Assembly: GCA_017882705.1 (NCBI GenBank)
Contig: JADGOZ010000063.1
Coordinates: 1 to 64,000, forward strand
From: Candidatus Nanopelagicales bacterium
GTDB taxonomy: Bacteria; Actinomycetota; Actinomycetes; S36-B12; CAIYMF01
DNA: 64,000 nucleotides
Reading direction: 5' to 3'
Part shown: positions 34,679 to 42,609 of the stretch, piece by piece
Position numbering within the stretch: the stretch's first letter is position 1
Layout: each line of letters begins with the position of its first letter
Made by a program: the position numbers and the translations under genes
The notes under the pieces: model-generated
What the model saw: only the letters and a program-made list of their open reading frames with translations
What the model was told of the DNA's origin: nothing
Database searches by the model: none

Positions 34679-35553
34679 GAGGACGACCCGGTGAGTCCGC
34701 GCGAGCGCAGCAGCCGGCGCTCGATCGGCGAGAAGACCAGCAGCTCGATGCCGACCCCGACCACCAGGATCATCAGGATGGCCGCGACCACGAGGCTCAT
34801 GTCGGACAGCTCGCGACCGGTCTGCAGCAGCTGCCCGAGGCTCGTGCCGAGCGCGGGGGAGAAGGTGATCAGCTCGGCCGCCATGAGCGAGCGCCACGCG
34901 AACGCCCAGCCCTGGCGCAGGCCCGCGAGGTAGCCGGGCATCGCCGCGGGCAGGACGACGTAGCGGATCGACGCCCAGCCGCGCGCGCCGAGCACGCGAC
35001 CCACGCGCAGGTAGATCGGCGGCACCTGCTGCACGCCGGCGAGCAGCCCGTTGGCGATCGAGGGCACGGCGCCGAGCAGCACCACCATGTAGATCGCGGC
35101 GTCCGAGAGCCCGAACCAGATGATCGCCGCGGGGACCCACGCGACCGACGGCAGCGACTGCAGGCCGGACACGAGCGGCCCGATCGCGGTGCGGACGAAG
35201 CGGGACTGGGCGAGCAGCAGCCCGAGGGCCGTCCCGATCACGACCGACACGGCGAAGCCCACGAACGCGCGACGCAAGGAGTTCCACACGGCGGACTGCA
35301 CTGCGCCCTGCGACCAGTAGTCGGCGAACGTCGACCACACGTCCGACGGTGCAGGGACGACGTAGGTCGGCTTGAGGTGCAGCGCGACGACGACCACCCA
35401 CACCAGCGCGAAGAACACGATCGCGACGACGGGAGGCAGGACCGAGCGACTCAACCGCGTGCCCCACGACTCCGTCGACGAGGAGGGGGTGTCGAGGGCG
35501 TCGAGCCCCGCCTCGAGGCTCGCGACGTCGTCCAGCGGCGTCGTGGTGCTCAT
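34675..35553 (-). CDS. ABC transporter permease, SsuC/TauC family
   Basis: 292 aa. About six membrane helices follow a Ser/Asp-rich cytoplasmic tail. The EAA loop is RVGRVLGARGWASIRYVVLP with GYLAGLRQGWAFAWRSLMAAE after it, typical of sulfonate/nitrate/taurine importers. ATG 35553 overlaps the ATPase stop (ATGA). The sulfur context suggests import of sulfate, sulfonates or another sulfur source; no sulfonate monooxygenase gene is present. Confidence 0.92.
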   Translation of the reverse strand: MSTTTPLDDVASLEAGLDALDTPSSSTESWGTRLSRSVLPPVVAIVFFALVWVVVVALHLKPTYVVPAPSDVWSTFADYWSQGAVQSAVWNSLRRAFVGFAVSVVIGTALGLLLAQSRFVRTAIGPLVSGLQSLPSVAWVPAAIIWFGLSDAAIYMVVLLGAVPSIANGLLAGVQQVPPIYLRVGRVLGARGWASIRYVVLPAAMPGYLAGLRQGWAFAWRSLMAAELITFSPALGTSLGQLLQTGRELSDMSLVVAAILMILVVGVGIELLVFSPIERRLLRSRGLTGSSS

Positions 35554-36383
35554 GACGGTCCTCCGGTCGCGCGTACGGCGGCGTGCCGGCGGATCTCGCG
35601 CCGCAGGTCGTCGGTGATCTCGCGCGACAGGTCGGCGACCTCGGGGGACTCGATGCGCCGCGGACCCTCGATGTCGACGAGCCATCGGCGTACGAAGCGG
35701 CCGGGGCGCGAGGACATCAGCTCGACGCGCTGACCGAGGCGGACGGCCTCGCGCACGTTGTGGGTCACGAACACGATCGTGAGCCCGTTCTCCTGCCATA
35801 CGCGGGTGAGCTCGTCGTGCAGCACGTCCCGCGTGATCGCGTCGAGCGCGGCGAACGGCTCGTCCATGAGCAGCACGCGCGCGTCCTGGGCCAGCGCGCG
35901 CGCGAGGGCGACTCGCTGGCGCATGCCGCCGGAGAGCTCGTGCACGCGGGCCTTGTGCTGCCCGCCGAGGTGGACCGACTCCAGCAGGCGCTCGGCCTCG
36001 CCATGACGGTCGCGGCGAGGTACGCCGCGCAGCTCGAGCGCCAGCTCGACGTTCTGGCCCGCCGTGAGCCAGGGGAAGAGCGCCGACTCCTGGAACATCA
36101 GCGCGGTGGTGCCACCGGGGGTCGACACGCTCCCGCTGGTCGGGGAGTCGAGCCCCGCGACGAGCGAGAGCAGCGTCGACTTCCCGCAGCCGGAGGCGCC
36201 GAGCAGCGACACGAACTCGCCCTGGGCCACGGTGAGCGACACGTCCTGCAGGACGGCCGGACGCGCGCCGTCGCGGTCGAACCGCTTCGTGACGCGATCG
36301 AGCTCGATCGCGTCAGGAGCGCTCGGCGTCGGCACGTCGGCCACCGCCCCCTGCTCCTCGTCACCCACCGTGGCCACCGTCAT
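35550..36383 (-). CDS. ABC transporter ATPase, SsuB/TauB family
   Basis: 277 aa. Walker A is GASGCGKSTLLSL, the Q-loop is ALMFQESALFPWL, the signature is LSGGMRQRVALARAL, Walker B is VLLMDEPFAALD and the H-loop is FVTHNVREAVRLG. SRPGRF and the Arg-rich tail match SsuB/TauB. It lies 7 bases after the binding-protein gene and overlaps the permease by 4 bases. Confidence 0.93.
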   Translation of the reverse strand: MTVATVGDEEQGAVADVPTPSAPDAIELDRVTKRFDRDGARPAVLQDVSLTVAQGEFVSLLGASGCGKSTLLSLVAGLDSPTSGSVSTPGGTTALMFQESALFPWLTAGQNVELALELRGVPRRDRHGEAERLLESVHLGGQHKARVHELSGGMRQRVALARALAQDARVLLMDEPFAALDAITRDVLHDELTRVWQENGLTIVFVTHNVREAVRLGQRVELMSSRPGRFVRRWLVDIEGPRRIESPEVADLSREITDDLRREIRRHAAVRATGGPS

Positions 36384-36390
36384 GCCGTCC

Positions 36391-37491
36391 TCACTCCTTG
36401 CCGAGCCCGGCCGAGGACACCGGCTGCTCGCCGCGCGAGCGAAGCAGCGCGTTGAGCAGTGCGAGGTCGTAGATGCCGGAGAGGTCGGCCTTCTTGGTCG
36501 TGCCGACCTCGACGCCGTGGTCCGCGGAGACCTGCAGCGTGGACGCGATCGGGTCGAGCGTGAGCGTGAGGTCCGCGAAGGCCCGGTCGAGGACCGCCGG
36601 CTTGAGGGTCTTGCCGGTGAGCGCCTTCAGCGCGTCGTTGGCCGTGGCCTTCGCCTTCACCGGGTCGGCCTTGACCGCGTCGAGCGTCGCGGCCTCGGCC
36701 TCGAGCAGCTTCGCGACGGTGCCGGGGTACTTGGCGAGGAAGTCGGTCGACACGATGAGGTGGGTGGTGACGAACGAGCCCTGCGGCCACAGCGTCTTCT
36801 CGTCGACGAGGACCTTGCCGCCGCCCTCGGTCACGAGACGCGACGCCCACGGCTCCGGGACCCAGGCCCCGGCGATCTTGCCGGCCTTGAACAGGTCGAG
36901 GGTCTGCGAGTTCTCCTGCGGTGCGACCGTGACGTCGCCCGCGCCGGTCACCGGCGCGCTGAGCCCCTGCTGCTTGAGCCAGTAGCGCAGGGCCACGTCC
37001 TGGGTGCCGCCGAGCTGCGGTGAGGCCACGGTCTGGCCCTTGAGGCCTGCGGCGTCGGTGATCGACGGCTGCACGACGAGCTGCGCCCCGCCGCTCGAGG
37101 CGCCCGCGACGATGCGGACCGCCTCGCCGTTGCTCTTGGTGAACGCGTTGATGGCCGGGTTCGGGCCGACGTAGGCAGCGTCGATCGAGCCGGCGAACAG
37201 CGCCTCGACCGCAGCGGGTCCGGCGTTGAAGATCTGCGTCTCGAGCTTCGTGCTGCCGAGGGTCTTCGCATACGTGCCGTCCTGCACGCCGATGAGCGGA
37301 AGGGCGTGGGTGATGTTGGCGAAGTAGCCGAGGCGCAGCGCAGGTGCCTCCGCGTTGGCAGCGCCGCTCGTCGTGGGCGTCGCGGCCTGCGAGGAGGAGC
37401 ACGCGGTGAGTCCCGCTGCAGCGAGGACTGCTGCGGCGAGGGCCGCAGCCCCACGTCGGAGGCGGGACCCGGAGGTGATGGTGATGGTCAT
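36391..37491 (-). CDS. ABC transporter lipoprotein, SsuA/TauA/NrtA-like substrate-binding protein
   Basis: 366 aa. The signal peptide ends in the lipobox LTAC followed by SSSQA, so it is a membrane-anchored lipoprotein. RLGYFANITHALPLIGVQDG opens the binding domain, and DAAYVGPNPAINAF is the ligand-loop region. GAWVPEPWASRLVTEGG is the typical SsuA/NrtA segment. ATG 37491 is used rather than the upstream in-frame start because the lipoprotein signal begins there. In related actinobacteria similar transporters sit in the sulfate-reduction cluster, so sulfate or an organosulfur compound is a likely ligand. Confidence 0.92.
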   Translation of the reverse strand: MTITITSGSRLRRGAAALAAAVLAAAGLTACSSSQAATPTTSGAANAEAPALRLGYFANITHALPLIGVQDGTYAKTLGSTKLETQIFNAGPAAVEALFAGSIDAAYVGPNPAINAFTKSNGEAVRIVAGASSGGAQLVVQPSITDAAGLKGQTVASPQLGGTQDVALRYWLKQQGLSAPVTGAGDVTVAPQENSQTLDLFKAGKIAGAWVPEPWASRLVTEGGGKVLVDEKTLWPQGSFVTTHLIVSTDFLAKYPGTVAKLLEAEAATLDAVKADPVKAKATANDALKALTGKTLKPAVLDRAFADLTLTLDPIASTLQVSADHGVEVGTTKKADLSGIYDLALLNALLRSRGEQPVSSAGLGKE

Positions 37492-37539
37492 GGCGGCTGT
37501 TCCTTGTCTGTGCGGGTGGGCATGGCAGGCGTGCGCGGT

Positions 37540-37573
37540 GCGAGGACTCATCCCGTGCGGGATCAGTCCTCGC
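37540..37573 (-). terminator. Hairpin between cysN and ssuA-like gene
   Basis: GCGAGGACT-C-ATCCCG pairs with CGGGAT-C-AGTCCTCGC, with one C/C mismatch and a tiny loop, overlapping the cysN stop. It has no U-tract. It is the only sizeable spacer in the unit (71 bp) and may lower expression of the transporter genes or protect the upstream mRNA. Confidence 0.6.
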
Positions 37574-38885
37574 TACATCGCGTCACGACGGCCATGCCGG
37601 CAGCGAGGGTGGAGCCGTCCTGCTCGTCGACGAGGAGGAACGCGCCGGTGCGGCGCAGCAGGCTGTAGGCGTCGACCGCGAGGGGCTCGGCCAGTCGCAG
37701 GGTGAGGCGCCCGATGTCGTTGACCACCAGGGCGTCCGAGTACGCCGAGGACTCGAGCGAGACCAGGTCGAGACGGGAGGTCACCGCGACGACCTTCGCC
37801 CGGACCGTGCGGGTGCCGTGCCGCACGAGGACGCGGTCGCCGGCCGCGAGGAGGCGGTCGGACACGACGCACACGTCGCCGACGAGGTCCGGCGACGGCG
37901 TCGCGGCCTCCTCGGCAGCGGCGAGCAGGTCGCCGCGGGACACGTCGACGTCGTCGCGCAGCCGGATCGAGACCGACTGCGGGGCGAACGCCTCGTCGAG
38001 CGGGCCGTCGAGGCCGTCGATCGCGGCGACGACCGTCGAGCGTCCGGAGGGGAGGACGACCACGGGGTCGCCGACCCGCACGACGCCGTGCGCGACGCGT
38101 CCGGCGTAGCCCCGGTGGTCGTGGTGCTCGTCGGTCTGCGGTCGGATGACGTACTGGACGGGGAAGCGGAACGGCTCGAGCGCCGGGTCCTCGCCGACGG
38201 GCACCGCCTCGAGGTGCTCGAGGAGCGTGGGGCCGTCGTACCACGGCGTGTGCTCCGACCGGTCGACCACGTTGTCGCCCCGCAGCGCGGACAGCGGGAG
38301 CGCCACCACGTCGTCGACGCCGAGAAGCCTTGCCACCGAGTCGAAGTCGACGCGGATGGCCGTGAAGACCTGCTGGTCGAACCCGACCAGGTCCATCTTG
38401 TTCACCGCCAGCGCGAGGTGGCGCACGCCGAGCAGGGCGGCCGCGGCCGCGTGCCGACGGGTCTGCTCCACGACGCCGTGGCGCGCGTCGACGAGCACGA
38501 GAGCGAGCTCCGCGGTCGACGCGCCCGTCACCATGTTGCGGGTGTACTCGACGTGCCCCGGGGTGTCGGCGAGGACGTAGGAGCGCGTCGGGGTGGAGAA
38601 GTAGCGGTAGGCGACGTCGATCGTGATGCCCTGCTCCCGCTCGGCACGAAGGCCGTCGGTGAGCAGCGCGAGGTCGGCGCCGTCGTGGCCGCGCGCGAGG
38701 CTGGCCCGCTCGACGGCGGCCAGCGTGTCGGCGAGCACCGACTTCGTGTCGTGGAGCAACCGTCCGACGAGCGTGGACTTCCCGTCGTCGACGGAGCCCG
38801 CGGTCGCGAAGCGGAGCAGCTCGTGGGGGCCGGAGCCCTGCAGCGCGAGCAGCGGGTCGGCCGTCGCCTCGTGGATGGCGGTCAT
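37563..38885 (-). CDS. cysN: Sulfate adenylyltransferase, GTPase subunit
   Basis: 440 aa. The GTPase G1 is AGSVDDGKSTLVGRLLHDTK, G2/G3 is QGITIDVAYRYF and DTPGHVEYTRNM, and G4 is NKMD. Beta-barrel domains 2 and 3 follow, as in EF-Tu-like CysN. It drives CysD synthesis of APS from sulfate and ATP. There is no APS kinase (CysC) fusion or gene here, matching the APS-type CysH. ATG 38885 starts 2 bases after the cysD stop. Confidence 0.96.
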   Translation of the reverse strand: MTAIHEATADPLLALQGSGPHELLRFATAGSVDDGKSTLVGRLLHDTKSVLADTLAAVERASLARGHDGADLALLTDGLRAEREQGITIDVAYRYFSTPTRSYVLADTPGHVEYTRNMVTGASTAELALVLVDARHGVVEQTRRHAAAAALLGVRHLALAVNKMDLVGFDQQVFTAIRVDFDSVARLLGVDDVVALPLSALRGDNVVDRSEHTPWYDGPTLLEHLEAVPVGEDPALEPFRFPVQYVIRPQTDEHHDHRGYAGRVAHGVVRVGDPVVVLPSGRSTVVAAIDGLDGPLDEAFAPQSVSIRLRDDVDVSRGDLLAAAEEAATPSPDLVGDVCVVSDRLLAAGDRVLVRHGTRTVRAKVVAVTSRLDLVSLESSAYSDALVVNDIGRLTLRLAEPLAVDAYSLLRRTGAFLLVDEQDGSTLAAGMAVVTRCSED

Positions 38886-38887
38886 GT

Positions 38888-39823
38888 CTAGAAGTACCCC
38901 TCGCGCTTGCGGTCTTCCATGGCGGCCTCGGTGAGGCGGTCGTCGGCGCGGGTGGCGCCGCGCTCGGTGATGGTGCTGATGGCGACCTCGGCGATCACGT
39001 CGGCGACGGTGGTGGCGGTCGAGTCGACCGCGCCCGTGCACGACATGTCGCCGACGGTGCGGTAGCGCACGGTGCGGCGCTCGACCGTCTCGTGCTGCTT
39101 CGGGCCGCCCCACTCGCCCGCGGTGAGCCACATGCTGTCGCGGAGAAACACGTCGCGCTCGTGCGCGTAGTAGATCTCCGGCAGTGCGATGCCCTCGCGG
39201 GCGACGTACTCCCAGATGTCGACCTCGGTCCAGTTCGACAGCGGGAACACCCGGACGTGCTCGCCGGCGCGGTGGCGACCGTTGTAGAGGTCCCAGAGCT
39301 CGGGGCGTTGACGACGCGGGTCCCACTGGCCGAACTCGTCGCGCAGGCTGAAGACGCGCTCCTTGGCGCGAGCCTTCTCCTCGTCGCGGCGTCCGCCGCC
39401 GAAGACGGAGTCGAACCGGTAGCCGTCGATCGCCTCGAGCAGCGGCACCGTCTGCAGCGGGTTGCGCGTACCGTCCGGCCGCTCGCGCAGCCGTCCCGAG
39501 TCGATGAGCTCCTGCACCGACGCGACGAGCAGGCGTACGCCATACTCCTGCACCGCCCGGTCGCGGTGGGCGATGACCTCGGGGAAGTTGTGCCCGGTGT
39601 CGACGTGCAGAACCGGGAACGGGATCGCTGCGGGTGCGAACGCCTTCGCCGCGAGGTGGAGCATGACGACGGAGTCCTTGCCGCCGCTGAACAGCAGCAC
39701 CGGCCGCTCGAACTCGCCGGCCACCTCACGGATGATGTGGACGCCCTCGGCCTCGAGCGCGTCGAGCTGGCTGAGTCGGCGCACGGCGGTCACGGAGTCG
39801 CTCCTGTCGTGGGTCGTCGTCAC
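38888..39823 (-). CDS. cysD: Sulfate adenylyltransferase, catalytic subunit
   Basis: 311 aa from GTG 39823, overlapping the cysH stop (GTGA). The PP-loop is LLFSGGKDSVVMLHLA; HVDTGHNFPEVI, FGGGRRDEEKARAKERVFS and FPLSNWTEVDIWEY are all CysD signatures. The C-terminus MEDRKREGYF is invariant in the family. Makes APS together with CysN. Confidence 0.97.
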   Translation of the reverse strand: MTTTHDRSDSVTAVRRLSQLDALEAEGVHIIREVAGEFERPVLLFSGGKDSVVMLHLAAKAFAPAAIPFPVLHVDTGHNFPEVIAHRDRAVQEYGVRLLVASVQELIDSGRLRERPDGTRNPLQTVPLLEAIDGYRFDSVFGGGRRDEEKARAKERVFSLRDEFGQWDPRRQRPELWDLYNGRHRAGEHVRVFPLSNWTEVDIWEYVAREGIALPEIYYAHERDVFLRDSMWLTAGEWGGPKQHETVERRTVRYRTVGDMSCTGAVDSTATTVADVIAEVAISTITERGATRADDRLTEAAMEDRKREGYF

Positions 39824-40536
39824 GTGTGCAGCCCGCACTCGGTCTTGCCGGAGCCGCTCCAGCGGCCGGCGCGCGGATCCTCGCCGGGCGCGACCGGGCG
39901 CGTGCACGGCTCGCAGCCGATGGAGGCGTAGCCGAGCTGGCGCAACGGGTTCAGCAGCACGCCGTGCTCCTCGGCGTAGGCGTCGACCTGGTCCTGCGTC
40001 CACGCCGCGAGCGGGTTCAGCTTCACCTTGTCGCGCTTGGCGTCCCAGCCCACCACGTCGATGTCGGCGCGCGTCGGCGCGTCCTCGCGGCGCATCCCGG
40101 TGACCCAGGCGTCGTAGGGCGCGAGACCGCGCTCGAGCGGCTCGACCTTGCGGATCGCGCAGCACGCGTCCGGGTCGCGCGACCAGAGGTCCGGACCGTG
40201 CTCGGCCGACTGCTGCTCCACCGTGATGAGCGGCAGGACGGTCCGCACCCGCACGTCGTAGGTCGCGGCGACGGCGTCACGCGTGCCGATCGTCTCGGCG
40301 AAGTGGTAGCCGGTGTCGAGGAAGAGCACCTCGACGCCGGGTGCCGCGACGGAGGCGAGGTGCACGAGCACCTCGTCGCCCATCGAGCTCGCGACGACGA
40401 GCCGGTCGCGGAACGTCTCACGCGCCCAGCGCAGGGCGACGGTCGCCTGCTCGACGACATCGGCGCCGACGGCGGCGACGAGCGACGAGCCGTCGACGAC
40501 GGCGTGGCGCAGGGTCTCGGTCGAGAGCTCGGTCAT
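39820..40536 (-). CDS. cysH: Adenylyl-sulfate (APS) reductase
   Basis: 238 aa. The PP-loop-type start is VVASSMGDEVLVHL. The 4Fe-4S ligands C125-C126 (DACCAIRKVEPL) and C208/C211 (GCEPCTRPV) identify the APS rather than the PAPS type. The redox Cys C234 is in the C-terminal ECGLHT. It reduces APS to sulfite with thioredoxin. The ATG overlaps the sulfite reductase stop by 4 bases. Confidence 0.96.
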   Translation of the reverse strand: MTELSTETLRHAVVDGSSLVAAVGADVVEQATVALRWARETFRDRLVVASSMGDEVLVHLASVAAPGVEVLFLDTGYHFAETIGTRDAVAATYDVRVRTVLPLITVEQQSAEHGPDLWSRDPDACCAIRKVEPLERGLAPYDAWVTGMRREDAPTRADIDVVGWDAKRDKVKLNPLAAWTQDQVDAYAEEHGVLLNPLRQLGYASIGCEPCTRPVAPGEDPRAGRWSGSGKTECGLHT

Positions 40537-42212
40537 GCGAGGGCCTCCTCGTCCGCACGGTGCGCCCACGAGGCGAAGCTCTCGGCGCCTTCGCGCTGCT
40601 CGGCGTACTGGCCGAGGACGCGCTCGACGTAGTCCGGTAGCTCGTCGGCGGTGACCTTGAGGCCGCGCGGCTTGCGCCCGAGGCCGGTCGCGAGCTCGCC
40701 GCCGAGGTGGACCTGGAAGCCCTCGGCCTGGTTGCCGTCCGCGTCGGTGACGAGCATCCCCTTGAGACCGATGTCGGCCACCTGGATCCGCGCGCAGGAG
40801 TTGGGACAGCCGTTGACGTGGATCGACAGCGGGCGGTCGAAGGTCGGCAGCCGGTCCTCCAGCTCCGCGACGAGCGACGCGGCGTTGGCCTTCGTCTCCA
40901 CGATCGCGAGCTTGCAGAACTCGATGCCGGTGCAGGCCATCGTGCCGCGCCGGAACTCGCTGGGGCGCACCTCCAGACCGAGCTGGTGCAGCGCGGCGAC
41001 CAGAGGCTCGACGCCGTCGTCCTCCACGTCGAGGATCACCAGCTTCTGCTGCGCGGTGAGCCGGACCTGCCCCGAGCCGTACTGCTCGGCCAGGTCGCCG
41101 ACACGGTGCAGGATCGTGCCGCTGACCCGCCCGACCGTCGGCGCGGCACCGACGTACTTGCGGCCGTCCTGCTGGTCGTGGACGCCGACGTGGTCACGCC
41201 GACCGGCGTACGGCGCGGCCGCGGGGCCGTCGAGCAGCGGACGCTTGAGGTACTGCGTCTCGATGACCTCGCGCACCTTCGCCGCACCCCAGTCGTTCAC
41301 CAGGAACTTCAGCCGCGCGCGGGTGCGCAGTCGGCGGTAGCCGTAGTCGCGGAAGACCGAGATGACGGCCTCGTAGACGTCGGGCACGTCGTCGAGCGGG
41401 ACCCACACGCCGAGGCGCTGCGCGAGCATCGGGTTCGTCGACAGGCCGCCGCCCACCCAGACGTCGAAGCCAGGACCGTGCTCGGGGTGGACGACACCCA
41501 CGAAGGAGACGTCGTTGATCTCGTGCGCGACGTCCTGGCGCGGGGATCCCGACACCGCGGACTTGAACTTGCGCGGCAGGTTCGAGAAGCGCGGGTCGCC
41601 GACGTACCGGCGGACGATCTCGCGGACCGCGGGAGTGCCGTCGACGATCTCGTCGGCGGCGACACCGGCCACCGGTGAGCCCAGCACCACGCGAGGCGTG
41701 TCACCGCACGCCTCGCTCGTCGAGAGCCCGACTGCCTCGAGCCGCTGCCAGATGGCCGGCACGTCCTCGATGCGGATCCAGTGCAGCTGGATGTTCTGGC
41801 GGTCGGTGATGTCCGCCGTGTCGCGCGCATAGGTCTGCGACACGTCGGCGACGGCGCGCAGCTGGTCGGGCGTGAGGATGCCGCCGTCGCTTCGGACGCG
41901 GAGCAGGAAGTACTCGTCGTCGAGCTCGTGCGGCTCGAGCGACCCGGTGCGCCCCCCGTCGATGCCGGGCTTGCGCTGGGTGTAGAGGCCCCACCACCGC
42001 ATCCGGCCGCGCAGGTCGCTCGGGTCGATCGACGCGAAGCCGTCGCGCGCGTAGACGGTCTCGATGCGTGCACGGACGTTCAGGCCGTCGTCATCGCGCT
42101 TGAACTGCTCGTTGGCGTTGAGCGGTTCGGTGTGACCGAGCGCCCACTGCCCCTCGCTTCGGGGCGCACGGGTGCCGGTGCTCGGCGCTGCGGGGCTGGG
42201 CTCGGGAGCCAC
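40533..42212 (-). CDS. sir: Ferredoxin-dependent sulfite reductase (nitrite/sulfite reductase family)
   Basis: 559 aa. Siroheme/4Fe-4S ligands are C427 and C433 (ACTGIEFCKLA) and C469 and C473 (NGCPNSCARIQ). RQNIQLHWIRIEDV and WVGGGLSTNPMLAQRLG are typical of the family. It reduces sulfite to sulfide with ferredoxin; nitrite reductases share the fold, but the CysHDN neighbours support sulfite. GTG 42212 is chosen because GAGGAG lies 8 bases upstream; the track start at 42281 has no ribosome site. The Shine-Dalgarno can be sequestered in a small hairpin, and a Cys-containing leader peptide precedes the gene. Confidence 0.95.
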   Translation of the reverse strand: MAPEPSPAAPSTGTRAPRSEGQWALGHTEPLNANEQFKRDDDGLNVRARIETVYARDGFASIDPSDLRGRMRWWGLYTQRKPGIDGGRTGSLEPHELDDEYFLLRVRSDGGILTPDQLRAVADVSQTYARDTADITDRQNIQLHWIRIEDVPAIWQRLEAVGLSTSEACGDTPRVVLGSPVAGVAADEIVDGTPAVREIVRRYVGDPRFSNLPRKFKSAVSGSPRQDVAHEINDVSFVGVVHPEHGPGFDVWVGGGLSTNPMLAQRLGVWVPLDDVPDVYEAVISVFRDYGYRRLRTRARLKFLVNDWGAAKVREVIETQYLKRPLLDGPAAAPYAGRRDHVGVHDQQDGRKYVGAAPTVGRVSGTILHRVGDLAEQYGSGQVRLTAQQKLVILDVEDDGVEPLVAALHQLGLEVRPSEFRRGTMACTGIEFCKLAIVETKANAASLVAELEDRLPTFDRPLSIHVNGCPNSCARIQVADIGLKGMLVTDADGNQAEGFQVHLGGELATGLGRKPRGLKVTADELPDYVERVLGQYAEQREGAESFASWAHRADEEALA

Positions 42213-42221
42213 GGGGTCGTC

Positions 42222-42235
42222 TCCTCGGGGGAGGA
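42222..42235 (-). promoter_or_regulatory. Hairpin sequestering the sulfite reductase ribosome site
   Basis: On the minus strand TCCTC-CCCC-GAGGA folds so that GAGGA, the core of the sir Shine-Dalgarno, is paired. This is the sort of element a stalled leader ribosome could influence, but it is short. Confidence 0.4.
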
Positions 42236-42336
42236 CGGACGAGCCACCACGGGACGGGAGCGCGACGACGATGGCGCACACGGATGCCCGGGCGGCGCCG
42301 TTCGTCGGGGTGCTGCGGGTGCAGCGGGACGTCAGG

Positions 42337-42420
42337 TCAGCCGCAGGGGCGACACAACGCGCTGTTCACGCGCATGTGGTCGACGTGACGTCGAACCACG
42401 AGGCGGGTGTGCGCGGACAT
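42337..42420 (-). CDS. 27-aa cysteine leader peptide (attenuator uORF) of the sulfur operon
   Basis: ATG 42420 opens MSAHTRLVVRRHVDHMRVNS followed by ALCRPCG and TGA. The R-L-V-x-R-R-H-V-D core and Cys codons just before the stop match the small leader ORFs in front of actinobacterial cysteine genes, where ribosome behaviour at Cys codons has been shown in mycobacteria to control downstream expression. It ends 125 bases before the sir start. Too short for the ORF track. No Shine-Dalgarno, so it may begin a leaderless transcript. Confidence 0.75.
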   Translation of the reverse strand: MSAHTRLVVRRHVDHMRVNSALCRPCG

Positions 42421-42459
42421 GGGGCAAGAGTGAGGGTCACCTCAGTCGCGGGGCAAGGC

Positions 42460-42478
42460 GGTCCCACGATGTGAGACC
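42460..42478. promoter_or_regulatory. Imperfect palindrome upstream of the sulfur operon leader
   Basis: GGTCCCAC-GAT-GTGAGACC has 8-bp arms with one mismatch, 40-58 bases upstream of the leader ATG. That is about where promoter and operator would sit for a leaderless transcript. Candidate site for a sulfur regulator; it lies between the operon and the divergent aldehyde dehydrogenase gene. Confidence 0.5.
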
Positions 42479-42596
42479 GATGACCGCACTGCGGACTTCT
42501 TGCGAAGAGTTCGCGACAGGCTCGGGTGGCCGGCTCGGCGCACCCGTGTGACCCACTCCTCCGCGCCGGAGGGTCCCGCGGCGTGGACACGGGCGC

Positions 42597-42602
42597 TAGC
42601 GT
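42597..42602 (+). promoter_or_regulatory. Candidate -10 (TAGCGT) for leaderless aldehyde dehydrogenase mRNA
   Basis: TAGCGT ends 7 bases before ATG 42610, so transcription would start at or next to the start codon. No Shine-Dalgarno is present in front of that ATG. Confidence 0.5.
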
Positions 42603-42609
42603 CGCGGCC

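Noticed and set aside
33422-35467. Apparent fusion of siroheme synthase to an N-terminal extension
   Set aside because: The extension is the antiphase reading of the SsuC-like permease gene. The GTG at 34678 with GTGA overlap is the real start.
37492-37551. In-frame upstream start of the SsuA-like gene as a Cys leader peptide (MSPRTAHACHAHPH)
   Set aside because: It has one Cys, no ribosome site, and simply continues into the lipoprotein signal; the lipobox geometry supports ATG 37491.
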